Shown here: positions 1 to 7,523 of the stretch, in pieces
Layout of the letters: each line of letters opens with the position of its first letter
How positions within the stretch are numbered: the first letter of the stretch is position 1
DNA from: Bacillus sp. ISL-34
Lineage (GTDB): Bacteria > Bacillota > Bacilli > Bacillales > DSM-1321
DNA length: 64,000 nt
Assembly: GCF_018613325.1 (NCBI RefSeq)
Contig: NZ_JAGGQJ010000004.1
Location: 248,001-312,000 of the forward strand
Reading direction: 5' to 3'
Position numbers and translations under genes: made by a program
Notes under the pieces: generated by a model
Database searches by the model: none
Told to the model about the DNA's origin: nothing
Seen by the model: only the letters and a program-made list of their open reading frames with translations

Positions 1-51
1 TTTGAAAATGCGCCAGCTGCCAAGCGCAAGAGAAAACCAAAAAAGAGATAA
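1..51 (+). CDS. rnr: Ribonuclease R, C-terminal end only
   Basis: Only the last 16 codons are in the window. They encode a Lys/Arg-rich tail (ending KRKRKPKKR) and stop at TAA 49-51. RNase R, a 3'-5' exoribonuclease, usually has such a basic tail and lies directly upstream of smpB in Bacillus. RNase R also works with SmpB-tmRNA in degrading non-stop mRNAs, so the neighbourhood supports the call. The identification rests on the tail composition and synteny, because the catalytic part lies outside the window. Confidence 0.75.
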   Translation, partial: FENAPAAKRKRKPKKR

Positions 52-118
52 AGATTGAGGCGGGAGGATGATCAGTTCATCCTCTTGCCGCGATTGGATG
101 TAAAAAGGGGAGAGTTAG

Positions 119-586
119 ATGCCAAAAGGCTCAGGTAAACAACTTGCACAAAATAAAAAGGCTTATCATGATTTCTTTATTGAACAAACTTTTGAAGCGG
201 GAATCGTTTTAAAAGGGACCGAAATCAAAGCAATCCGTGCCGCTCGAGTGAATTTGAAGGATGCCTTTGCTAAAATAGAAAATGGTGAAATTTATCTTCA
301 TAATATGCATGTCAGCCCGTATGAGCAGGGAAACCAGTTTAACCATGACCCGTTGCGGACACGGAAGCTTCTTTTGCATAAGAAAGAAATCAGTAAACTG
401 ATCGGTGAAACAAAGGAAACAGGTTACACCATCGTCCCATTGAAAATGTATTTAAAGAATGGCTTTGCCAAAGTTTTAATCGGACTTGGAAAAGGGAAGA
501 AACAATATGACAAGCGCGAAGACCTGAAGAAGAAGGAAGCGAAACGTGATATCGAACGGGCTTTCCGTGATCGGCAGAAGATGTAG
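119..586 (+). CDS. smpB: SsrA-binding protein SmpB
   Basis: A 155-residue protein, the normal family length. It binds tmRNA and delivers it to stalled ribosomes for trans-translation in the cytoplasm. Visible family features are the N-terminal [20 protein letters not shown] stretch, the GTEIKAIR segment, and the basic C-terminal tail ([17 protein letters not shown]) that occupies the empty mRNA channel. AGGGGAGAG lies just upstream of ATG 119. Between rnr and smpB (about 60-91) an inverted repeat of AGGATGA with TCATCCT could fold in the intercistronic RNA. The next locus is ssrA itself, the RNA partner. Confidence 0.97.
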   Translation: MPKGSGKQLAQNKKAYHDFFIEQTFEAGIVLKGTEIKAIRAARVNLKDAFAKIENGEIYLHNMHVSPYEQGNQFNHDPLRTRKLLLHKKEISKLIGETKETGYTIVPLKMYLKNGFAKVLIGLGKGKKQYDKREDLKKKEAKRDIERAFRDRQKM

Positions 587-605
587 AACTGCCAAGACCT
601 TACAA

Positions 606-633
606 TTGATTTTTTGAACCAATCTGTTATAAT
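606..633 (+). promoter_or_regulatory. Sigma-A promoter of ssrA
   Basis: TTGATT at 606-611 and a perfect TATAAT at 628-633 are separated by 16 bp. The predicted start lies about 70 nt before the mature tmRNA 5' end, so the precursor would need 5' processing, as expected for a tRNA-like domain (RNase P). Confidence 0.75.
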
Positions 634-709
634 TAATCCTGTACCGATGACAATTGAATATCAGCCAACATGCTGACTATTCTTCTCTCGTACGCTCCAT
701 TTCTATCAT

Positions 710-1071
710 GGGGACGTTACGGATTCGACAGGGATAGTTCGAGCTTAAGTTGCGAGTCGAGGGGATCGGCCTCGTTAAAACGTCAACGCCTATAACTGGC
801 AAACAAAACAACAACCTAGCTTTCGCTGCTTAATAACAGTCGATAGCTGTTCCTCCCTCCATGGCCCACGTGGTAGGGTAAGGGACTCACTCTAAGTGGG
901 ATACGCCGGAATCCACCGTCTGAGGATGAAGGAAGAGACCAATCAGACTAGCTGCTCTGCCGCCTGTCGATAGGCTAATGAGTTCGCGAAATGCGAATAT
1001 ATCGACTACACTCGTAGAAGCTTAAGTGCCGTTATGTCTGGACGTGGGTTCGACTCCCACCGTCTCCACCA
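710..1071 (+). ncRNA. ssrA: tmRNA (transfer-messenger RNA)
   Basis: This RNA rescues stalled ribosomes and tags the incomplete peptide for proteolysis. The 5' end GGGGACG (710-716) pairs with CGTCTCC (1061-1067) to form the acceptor stem, followed by ACCA (1068-1071) encoded in the DNA. The T-arm sequence GTGGGTTCGACTCCCAC precedes it. The tag reading frame runs from GGC at 798 to tandem TAA stops at 831-836 and encodes GKQNNNLAFAA; with the Ala from the charged tmRNA the tag is A-GKQNNNLAFAA. The hydrophobic LAFAA end fits recognition by ClpXP-type proteases. Length is about 362 nt, normal for Bacillus. Confidence 0.97.
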
Positions 1072-1092
1072 ATACATATATTGGTGGTTTTT
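1066..1092 (+). terminator. Intrinsic terminator overlapping the tmRNA 3' end
   Basis: CCACCAATA (1066-1074) pairs with TATTGGTGG (1079-1087), followed by a T-run from 1088. The 5' arm of the hairpin contains the last bases of mature tmRNA including its CCA end, so the precursor 3' end is held in the terminator until it is trimmed. Confidence 0.85.
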
Positions 1093-1120
1093 TATTTGTT
1101 TTTTAGTTATATTTTGTCGA

Positions 1121-1240
1121 AAAATCGATAAATCGTATAATTCGCAGATAAATCAGGAGTTTTCGTTGATATATCTCCATTTTCGAAGATATATTCCCGA
1201 TTTCGCAGATAAATTGTACAATCGCTATCAATTAAAGGAA
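1121..1240. repeat. Degenerate 20-bp periodic repeat, about six units
   Basis: Consecutive 20-bp blocks start at 1121, 1141, 1161, 1181, 1201 and 1221. The middle four share TTCG followed by GATA and AT at constant positions (for example TTTCGAAGATATATTCCCGA and TTTCGCAGATAAATTGTACA). The outer two are weaker. The array fills the gap between the tmRNA terminator and the NERD gene. It lacks spacers and is not CRISPR. Any ORF through it gives periodic low-information peptide and is not credible. Confidence 0.7.
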
Positions 1241-1294
1241 TATTCCCTATTGCTGTAGAATCCTTTGGGAGAAACCAAGATTGGAGCGATAAAG

Positions 1295-2263
1295 TTGATT
1301 GTAAAAAAGCGAAAAGTTCCTCTTGCCATCCGCAAATTACGTGCATTAGCGTGCAGACTTCCTCCGAATCACCCTAAAGTTCCCTTAATCATGAACGATC
1401 TCAAAAAAAGGGAAGCGGGCTATAAAGGGGAATGTTCGATTGATTTTCCATTAAGCTTTCTTGAACCGAAAAGCTATTTCATCTTCCACGATTTAAGGCT
1501 GCAGGATCAATCCCGATTTTTTCAGCTGGATACCTTATTAGTCACCAAGAAATATGCGCTTATCATTGAAGTGAAGAACATGGCAGGGTCGCTTTATTTT
1601 GATCCTCATTTCTATCAGCTCATTCGAACGATAGAAGGAAAAGAAAGAGCATTTCCAGATCCAATCATACAAGTCAGCCGCCAGGAATCACAGTTGACCA
1701 ATTGGTTCTTTAAAAACGGTTTTCCCTCACTGCCCATCCTTTCATTGATTGTCATCAGTAATCCCCAAACAATCATCCGTACAGCTCCTGAAAACCATGA
1801 ACTCCACTATAAAGTTATCCATCGCGATACACTTCCTGCTAAAATTAAGCAAATGGAGCATTCCATAACAGAATCCAGTTTTAGTGAAAAACATTTGAAG
1901 AAAGCAGTCCGTGTAATCAATAAACAACATATCGATGCGGACTTTTCCATCTTGGAACGATACAATCTTACCGATAAGGACCTAATAAAAGGAGTGATAT
2001 GTGAGAATTGCAAGGGGAATCAGTTATTTAGAAGGCATGGCACATGGCTTTGCAATCAATGCCAACAATCCAGTAAAACAGCACATATCCATGCTTTACG
2101 AGATTATTTTTATCTAATTGGCTCGACTATAACGAATCGGCAGTTGAGGGATTTTTTAAGCATTTCCTCTTCATCCAGTGCAACACGGATTTTGCAATCA
2201 TTGAATCTGACAAGCACCGGTGCGAATAAGGGAAGGGTGTACAGCCTGAATTTTGATGAGTGA
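1295..2263 (+). CDS. NERD domain-containing protein
   Basis: A 322-residue protein with a nuclease-related (NERD) domain in the first half. The segment FFQLDTLLVTKKYALIIEVKN (positions given from the TTG 1295 start, about residues 75-95) carries the D...E-V-K pattern of the endonuclease-like fold. The C-terminal third has a possible zinc ribbon: CENCKGN and, 15-20 residues on, CNQC. I chose TTG 1295 because GGAG lies 8 nt before it; an in-frame TTG at 1265 has no ribosome binding site. NERD proteins are presumed nucleases, but their substrates are mostly unknown. There is no operon partner, and no sign of a defence island nearby. Confidence 0.75.
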   Translation: MIVKKRKVPLAIRKLRALACRLPPNHPKVPLIMNDLKKREAGYKGECSIDFPLSFLEPKSYFIFHDLRLQDQSRFFQLDTLLVTKKYALIIEVKNMAGSLYFDPHFYQLIRTIEGKERAFPDPIIQVSRQESQLTNWFFKNGFPSLPILSLIVISNPQTIIRTAPENHELHYKVIHRDTLPAKIKQMEHSITESSFSEKHLKKAVRVINKQHIDADFSILERYNLTDKDLIKGVICENCKGNQLFRRHGTWLCNQCQQSSKTAHIHALRDYFYLIGSTITNRQLRDFLSISSSSSATRILQSLNLTSTGANKGRVYSLNFDE

Positions 2264-2345
2264 TATCTGGGTGATCAGGCCCTCATCAGACTAATTGTTT
2301 TAAACTATTCTTTAATTTTGCATTATTAAATTTCGTAATACATGA

Positions 2346-2388
2346 TAAAAAAAGACTCAAAAGAAGCATGAACTTCTCTTAAGTCTTT
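2346..2388 (-). terminator. Intrinsic terminator of the fdhF operon
   Basis: On the minus strand AAGACTT...AGAAG pairs with CTTCT...GAGTCTT and runs into TTTTTTT (complement of 2347-2353). It lies just after the stop of the DUF1641 gene. Confidence 0.85.
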
Positions 2389-2397
2389 GTCCCGATT

Positions 2398-2874
2398 CTA
2401 CTCTTTCAATTCCTTGCCCATTCCCTTTAGGAAGTGAACGCCAAAGCCGATCGCCCGGTTTATGTCTGGATCATTCAATGTTTTCATTAAATCCAAAACT
2501 CCGATCTTCTTATCGGCCTGAAGGAATTTGTTTCCTTCATCGATTCCAGCAAGTGCACTGTTAAGCAGTTTCGTGGATTGTGCGGCATCGGCGTTCATCA
2601 AGGCTCCTGTTGCCCCCATAAGGGTATTGATCAGGTTTGTGACGGGTTGCCTTGTGATTTGTTGAAGAGCGATTTTGGCAATTTGTTCTTTTCCTTGAAG
2701 CATGGAGGTCGCGGCTTCGAATACTCCCGAGTCATTCAGTTCATTGACGATTTTAAACATATTGTTCAATGCATCTTCATTATCGGTGATCAACGTTTTC
2801 AGTTCTTCCAGTTTTTGCAGCTTTATTTCTTCCTCAGTAATGGGATTATGGATTTCCGTAATAGGAGCTGCCAT
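2398..2874 (-). CDS. DUF1641 protein of the formate dehydrogenase operon (YjgD-like)
   Basis: A 158-residue DUF1641 family protein, resembling the product of B. subtilis yjgD, which follows the FDH-like gene yjgC. The role of DUF1641 is not established. The protein is soluble and helical, with a conserved-looking C-terminal part (GVLDLMKTLNDPDINRAIGF and GVHFLKGMGKEL). The start is ATG 2874 because AAGGAGGG sits 8-9 nt before it; an upstream in-frame GTG would overlap that site. It begins 18 bp after the fdhF stop, so the two are co-transcribed. By inference it is an accessory or electron-transfer partner of the dehydrogenase. Confidence 0.85.
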   Translation of the reverse strand: MAAPITEIHNPITEEEIKLQKLEELKTLITDNEDALNNMFKIVNELNDSGVFEAATSMLQGKEQIAKIALQQITRQPVTNLINTLMGATGALMNADAAQSTKLLNSALAGIDEGNKFLQADKKIGVLDLMKTLNDPDINRAIGFGVHFLKGMGKELKE

Positions 2875-2892
2875 GATCTTCACCCTCCTTGT

Positions 2893-5832
2893 TTATTTAT
2901 CCGTTAAGTGAACATAGCCTGGACGGGCCCACTTACGTTCAACCTCGACACCATTTTGAGGATGACGTTTTTTGTTCCGTGGATTGGTATCCGGTAATGG
3001 GATGTCTCCGCTTGCGCTTAATACTTCCATGCGGACCATCGTCTGTTTGTAAGCAGGCGTGCTTGTGCGCCGATCATATATAGGACCAGTCAGGAAGTTA
3101 ATGGCAGAGTCTTTATCGACGGAGTTCATCGGTAAAAATAGTTCATTATTTTTTACACGGTCCGTGATCAGGGCTTTTAATTTAACGGCCCCGAATGGAG
3201 ACACTAAGCGAACGAGTCCGCCATCACTGACTTTGCGTTCTTGGGCAAGTTCAGGTGAAACCTCAACGAAAATATCAGGTACTTTCGATTGGATTCCATT
3301 GGATTTGTTCGTCATATTGCCTTCATGGAAATGCTCCAGCATGCGTCCATTATTGACATGAAGGTCATATTCTTCCGGGAATTTATGAGGTTCCACCCAG
3401 TCAGCCAGTGCAAAGCGCGCTTTCTTATCAGGGAAATTGAAGCCATCCACATAAAGAAGCGGCGTGCTTGATCCATCAAGGCTTCCCCAAAGGAAGCTGT
3501 TCCATCCTTCCAGCACCTCGTAATTCGCTTGGCTGAATATCGGTGAAAGGCTTGCCATTTCATCATAGATTTCACCAGGATGTTCGTAGTTCCAATTCGC
3601 ACCTAAGCGGTTGGCGATCTCCTGGGTGATCTCCCAGTCCGCCTTAGAATCTCCCATAGTGGGAAGGGCTTTATATAAACGCTGTACACGGCGCTCTGTA
3701 TTGGTGAACGTTCCGTCTTTTTCAAGGGATGGAGCTCCGGGTAATACCACGTCGGCATATTGGGCTGTCCTTGAAAGGAAAATATCCTGGACAACAAAGA
3801 AATCCAATCCGGATAGCACTTTATCAACATGGTTTGCATCCGCATCAACAAGTGCCATATCTTCACCTACAAGATACATCGCCTTCATGTCGCCTTTTTC
3901 TATCGCTTTAAGCATTTCAATATTATTCAAGCCTGGTTTGCCATCGATTTTCACTCCATAAGCTTTTTCGAATTTAGCACGTGCTACATCATCGGTAACA
4001 TGCTGATATCCTGGAAGCCATGTTGGAAGGGTGCCCATATCGCAAGCGCCCTGTACATTGTTATGGCCGCGAAGCGGATAAGCTCCCGCTCCCGGGCGAC
4101 GGTAGTTACCTGTAGCTAATAGTAGGTTGGAAATTGCAGCCGAAGTATCGGAAGCACCAGTGTTTTGTGTAACGCCCATTCCCCAGAGGATGCAAGTTCC
4201 GTCAGCATCGCGAATGGCTTCAGCTATTTGGATCAATGTTTCTCTTGAAATGCCTGTGTGTGTTTCTGCATATCCCAGGGTATATTTTTCAAGTACTTCT
4301 TTATAATCGTCGAAGAAGTTAACATTCTCATTGATGAATTCTTGATCATGCCAGCCTTGATCGATCATATATTTTGTAACCGCCATCAACCAAACTTGAT
4401 CCGTTCCTTGTTTTGGACTTATATGGATGTCGGAACGCTCGGCCATTTCGTTTTTGCGGATGTCAGCTACGATCAGTTTTTGTCCGTGAAGCTTGTGAGC
4501 CCGTTTAACGCGTGTCGCCAGTACGGGATGGCCTTCTGCCGGGTTAGCACCAACGATGATGACAAGACCTGCTGCGGCGATATCTTTGATCGTACCAGCA
4601 TCTCCGCCCATGCCGACTGTACGGAACAGTCCGTCTGTTGCTGGCGATTGACAGTAACGGGAGCAATTGTCGACGTTATTCGTTTCGAATATTTGCCGTG
4701 CCAGCTTTTGAATTACATAGTTTTCTTCATTCGTGATCTTGGAAGAGGAAATGAAGCCAACTGAATTTCCGCCGTATTGCTGTTTGATCGACCCCAGTCT
4801 GGATGCAACCAAATCAAGTGCTTCATCCCAGCTTGATTCAACGAATCTTCCATTTTTCCGAATCAGGGGCTTTGTCAACCGTTTTTCCGAGTTTACGAAG
4901 TCCCAACCGAATTTCCCTTTGACACAAGTGGATATCGCATTGACGGGTGCTTCATGAGTAGGTTGGACTTTAAGGATTTTACGGCCTTTTGTCCAGACTT
5001 CGAATGAACATCCTACCCCACAGAACGTACAGACCGTTTTTGTCTTCTTCGTCCGTGTATCACGCATTGCCGCTTCAATTTCCGAAATGGCAAAAATCCC
5101 GCTGTATCCAGGTTCCACTTCCTTGACAAGGTCAATCATTGGTTCAAGCATATCGTTTTTCAAACCTGACATGAAACCAGCCTCACCGAGCATCGATTTT
5201 TCCATTAGTGCATTACATGGACAAATTGTTACACACTGTCCGCAGCCTACACAAGATGAGTTATTGATTTCCGTTCCTTCATCCCAGATTACCCGAGGGC
5301 GTTCCGCTTCCCAGTCGATGGACAGCGTCTCGTTGACCTGAAGGTTTTGGCAGACTTCGACACATTGACCGCATGCGATGCATTGATTGGCATCATAGCG
5401 GTAAAATGGATGGGACATATCGACGGCACCCAATTCCACTTTCGGCGTGTAAGGATATTTTTGGTGTTCAATTTCCATTAATTCCGCTGTGTTATGCAGT
5501 TTGCAATTTCCGTTATTATTATCACATACAGTACAGTATAAAGAATGGTTTTCAAGGATCCGGTCCATGGCTTCGGTTTGGGCTTCTTTTGCCTTGCTTG
5601 AGTCCAAGGCTATATCCATGCCGCTCACTGCTTTTGTCGAACATGATCGGATGAGTTTCCCATTAACTTCGACGATGCATGTGTCGCATGTTTGGATCGG
5701 ATCCACTTCAGGAACATAACAAATCTGTGGATGAGCTATCTCATTTTGGTTGATGACCTCCAGAATTGTCGCTCCTTCATTAGCGGTATAACCCTTCCCA
5801 TTGATTTTGATGGTGATGTTTGAATCGCTCAT
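2893..5832 (-). CDS. fdhF: Formate dehydrogenase alpha subunit, molybdopterin-dependent (YjgC-like)
   Basis: A 979-residue cytoplasmic molybdopterin oxidoreductase predicted to oxidise formate to CO2. Domain order: N-terminal [2Fe-2S] ferredoxin domain (residues 1-75, with CDTC), a His/Cys cluster domain (CTVC...C near 110-125), two [4Fe-4S] ferredoxin motifs (CIACGQC and CVGCGQC, about 155-210), then the molybdopterin domain beginning with CTFCGVGC near residue 270. The metal ligand is a cysteine in RYCQSPATDG (about residue 400), so this is a Cys enzyme rather than a selenocysteine one. A C-terminal molydop-binding domain completes it. ATG 5832 follows AAGGGGG. No NAD-binding beta subunit lies nearby. 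Maturation would need FdhD, encoded divergently at 6585. A terminator in the leader suggests attenuation. Confidence 0.93.
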   Translation of the reverse strand: MSDSNITIKINGKGYTANEGATILEVINQNEIAHPQICYVPEVDPIQTCDTCIVEVNGKLIRSCSTKAVSGMDIALDSSKAKEAQTEAMDRILENHSLYCTVCDNNNGNCKLHNTAELMEIEHQKYPYTPKVELGAVDMSHPFYRYDANQCIACGQCVEVCQNLQVNETLSIDWEAERPRVIWDEGTEINNSSCVGCGQCVTICPCNALMEKSMLGEAGFMSGLKNDMLEPMIDLVKEVEPGYSGIFAISEIEAAMRDTRTKKTKTVCTFCGVGCSFEVWTKGRKILKVQPTHEAPVNAISTCVKGKFGWDFVNSEKRLTKPLIRKNGRFVESSWDEALDLVASRLGSIKQQYGGNSVGFISSSKITNEENYVIQKLARQIFETNNVDNCSRYCQSPATDGLFRTVGMGGDAGTIKDIAAAGLVIIVGANPAEGHPVLATRVKRAHKLHGQKLIVADIRKNEMAERSDIHISPKQGTDQVWLMAVTKYMIDQGWHDQEFINENVNFFDDYKEVLEKYTLGYAETHTGISRETLIQIAEAIRDADGTCILWGMGVTQNTGASDTSAAISNLLLATGNYRRPGAGAYPLRGHNNVQGACDMGTLPTWLPGYQHVTDDVARAKFEKAYGVKIDGKPGLNNIEMLKAIEKGDMKAMYLVGEDMALVDADANHVDKVLSGLDFFVVQDIFLSRTAQYADVVLPGAPSLEKDGTFTNTERRVQRLYKALPTMGDSKADWEITQEIANRLGANWNYEHPGEIYDEMASLSPIFSQANYEVLEGWNSFLWGSLDGSSTPLLYVDGFNFPDKKARFALADWVEPHKFPEEYDLHVNNGRMLEHFHEGNMTNKSNGIQSKVPDIFVEVSPELAQERKVSDGGLVRLVSPFGAVKLKALITDRVKNNELFLPMNSVDKDSAINFLTGPIYDRRTSTPAYKQTMVRMEVLSASGDIPLPDTNPRNKKRHPQNGVEVERKWARPGYVHLTDK

Positions 5833-5862
5833 TATATTTCCCCCTTTTATAGCCAAAAACAC

Positions 5863-5921
5863 GAAAAAAAACCACCATGATCACACCTCCGGCTCTGAAC
5901 GGAAATGTAGGTCATGGTGGA
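5863..5921 (-). terminator. Intrinsic terminator inside the fdhF 5' leader (attenuator candidate)
   Basis: On the minus strand CCACCATGA pairs with TCATGGTGG. Inside it ATTTCCG pairs with CGGAGGT through two G-U pairs, and the hairpin is followed at once by eight T. It stands downstream of the likely promoter (6033-6061) and 30 nt upstream of the fdhF start. No minus-strand gene ends before it, so it can only act on the fdhF transcript or, much less likely, on plus-strand transcription. The ligand or factor controlling it is unknown. Confidence 0.75.
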
Positions 5922-6032
5922 ATAGTTTAATAGCAAAGCTTGCCAATATACCAATCCATACCATAATGGATAATTTTTAAAAAAGATAGGACACAACAGT
6001 ACACTATTATGCTCCCAACTTTCCTCCTTGAT

Positions 6033-6061
6033 ATTATACCTTTAATTTTAACAAGAAACAA
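6033..6061 (-). promoter_or_regulatory. Putative promoter of the fdhF operon
   Basis: On the minus strand TTGTTT (6061-6056) and TATAAT (6038-6033) have 17 bp between them. This gives an unusually long leader of about 190 nt before fdhF, which contains the terminator at 5863-5921. Confidence 0.6.
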
Positions 6062-6166
6062 TCCTGGAAAGAGGGTATCATTACCAAATTTCTTTCGTTT
6101 TTCCTCGCGTTGATTTATGATAAGAAAATTGAGAACTTAATTTTCTTGAATTGGAGTGACGTAACG

Positions 6167-6529
6167 GTGTCAAAAGTTATCCATGAATTCAATGATATGA
6201 TTCGAAAGCTGCGCAAGGAACTATTCGGTAAAGGACCAGAACGGATACACACAGTTTTCGTGGAAAATATGGCCGTTTCTACGTTATATGGGAATTTGAC
6301 TCCTACGGAAATGTTTATATCAAGATCGGAGGAAGGAAGGGATATGGTCCATTCAGCACGAACCAAAATGGTTCAGGATGTGTATTCGGAGAGTCCTCCT
6401 GATGGAATGGAAGAACTGGTTGGAGCTAAACTTGTCCATTTGTTTTCAGACATCAAAATCAAAGAGAACATAGCGATTTCCGTATTCGTATTCGATAAGA
6501 ATATAGCGGACAAACTCAACGGGCATTGA
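6167..6529 (+). CDS. DUF2294 domain-containing protein
   Basis: A 120-residue protein matching the DUF2294 pattern: a short helix, LFGKGPERIHTVF near residues 20-32, a central LTPTEMFI element, and a C-terminal DIKIKENIAISVFVF strand. I placed the start at GTG 6167, with GGAG 10 nt upstream; the in-frame TTG at 6110 has no binding site, and the shorter form fits the usual family length. Biochemical function is unknown. It lies directly upstream of fdhD (55 bp) and divergent from fdhF, so a link to formate dehydrogenase or molybdenum metabolism is plausible but inferred from position alone. Confidence 0.8.
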   Translation: MSKVIHEFNDMIRKLRKELFGKGPERIHTVFVENMAVSTLYGNLTPTEMFISRSEEGRDMVHSARTKMVQDVYSESPPDGMEELVGAKLVHLFSDIKIKENIAISVFVFDKNIADKLNGH

Positions 6530-6584
6530 CCATGTTCCTTACATATTGGTCAATTGGCTCCTGGATAGTAAAAGGAGTGGGAAC

Positions 6585-7382
6585 ATGAAAGCGATTGAAA
6601 AGAAGAGGGACATCATCAGGATAGCCAAAGGCAACATCGAGCGGACGGAAGATACGATCGTAACGGAGCATCCCGTTACTGTCAAAATAAATGGCCAGGA
6701 ATTCGTCACGATGGTTTGTACACCGGAGCACATCGAGGATATGGTGATTGGTTATTTGGCCTCGGAAGGCATCATCAAAAAATATGATGAGATAAAAGAA
6801 ATCTGGGTCCAGGAAAAAGAAGGCTTTGTTCATGTGAAGACAGATAAAGTGAATCCTTACTTCCAGGACTTTCAAAATAAGCGGTATATTACATCTTGCT
6901 GCGGAATGAGCAGACAAGGTTTCGTCTTTGTGAATGATGCATTGACTGCCAAGAAAATGGATCATGTTTCGGTGAAACTGACTCCTGATGACTGCTTTCG
7001 CTTGATGAAGGATTTACAAAATTCTGCCGTCACCTTCCAGAACACAGGCGGAGTCCACAATGCCGCCTTATGTGACGTCGATGGCCTCGTATTAAGCAGG
7101 ATGGACATCGGTCGGCATAATGCCTTGGACAAAATATACGGTCATTGCTTGAAAAATGGTATTTCGATAGAAGGGAAAGCTATCGTGTTCAGCGGCCGGA
7201 TTTCATCGGAAATTCTCTTGAAGGTGGCAAAAATCGGGTGTGAACTGATACTCTCGAAATCAGCTCCAACCGAATTGGCTTTGGAGTTGGCTGAAGGATT
7301 GGGAATCACAACGGTCGGTTTCATTCGTAATGATTCACTGAATATCTATACATGCCCTGAAAGAATTCTATTGAAAGACTGA
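6585..7382 (+). CDS. fdhD: Formate dehydrogenase accessory sulfurtransferase FdhD
   Basis: A 265-residue FdhD. It passes sulfur from a cysteine desulfurase to the molybdenum cofactor of formate dehydrogenase, which is required for activity. The catalytic cysteine region is TSCCGMSRQG near residues 100-110, the Bacillus form of the CGxCG loop of E. coli. Also visible are the conserved segments TGGVHNAALC and DIGRHNALDKIYG (cofactor site) and FSGRISSEILLK. ATG 6585 follows AAAGGAG with good spacing; an in-frame ATG at 6546 lacks one. The gene serves the fdhF enzyme encoded divergently. Confidence 0.96.
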   Translation: MKAIEKKRDIIRIAKGNIERTEDTIVTEHPVTVKINGQEFVTMVCTPEHIEDMVIGYLASEGIIKKYDEIKEIWVQEKEGFVHVKTDKVNPYFQDFQNKRYITSCCGMSRQGFVFVNDALTAKKMDHVSVKLTPDDCFRLMKDLQNSAVTFQNTGGVHNAALCDVDGLVLSRMDIGRHNALDKIYGHCLKNGISIEGKAIVFSGRISSEILLKVAKIGCELILSKSAPTELALELAEGLGITTVGFIRNDSLNIYTCPERILLKD

Positions 7383-7414
7383 GCATCCCTCGCTTAAAAG
7401 GTGCTTATGGGAAG

Positions 7415-7443
7415 GTCCTTGCCAACATGGCTTGGGCTTTTTT
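7415..7443 (+). terminator. Intrinsic terminator after fdhD
   Basis: GTCC-TT-GCCA / TGGC-TT-GGGC hairpin (7415-7437) followed by TTTTTT. It is moderate in strength because of the TT/TT internal loop. Confidence 0.6.
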
Positions 7444-7523
7444 GTACTTGGATATATCCAACAGGCCTTTTGTGGTACAGTTTGGATAAAACATTCAAGG
7501 AAAAGCGTATCGGGGGAAGGGTT

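Noticed and set aside
1121-1240. Possible CRISPR array
   Set aside because: Units follow each other without unique spacers, are too degenerate, and no cas gene is present.
1034-1258. 74-codon plus-strand ORF starting inside tmRNA
   Set aside because: It crosses the tRNA-like 3' end of ssrA, its terminator and the 20-bp repeat. No binding site.
1295-2263. NERD gene as part of a defence island
   Set aside because: No restriction, toxin-antitoxin, helicase or phage gene nearby; flanks are core genes.
4258-4764. 168-codon ORF antisense to fdhF
   Set aside because: Shadow frame of a strongly conserved gene, without a binding site or recognisable product.
2893-5832. Selenocysteine-type formate dehydrogenase or an in-frame UGA
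   Set aside because: The frame is uninterrupted and the metal ligand position encodes Cys (RYCQSP).
5863-6061. Moco or THF riboswitch
   Set aside because: The position suits such a switch, but I could not line up the conserved core of either class; kept only as an attenuator candidate.
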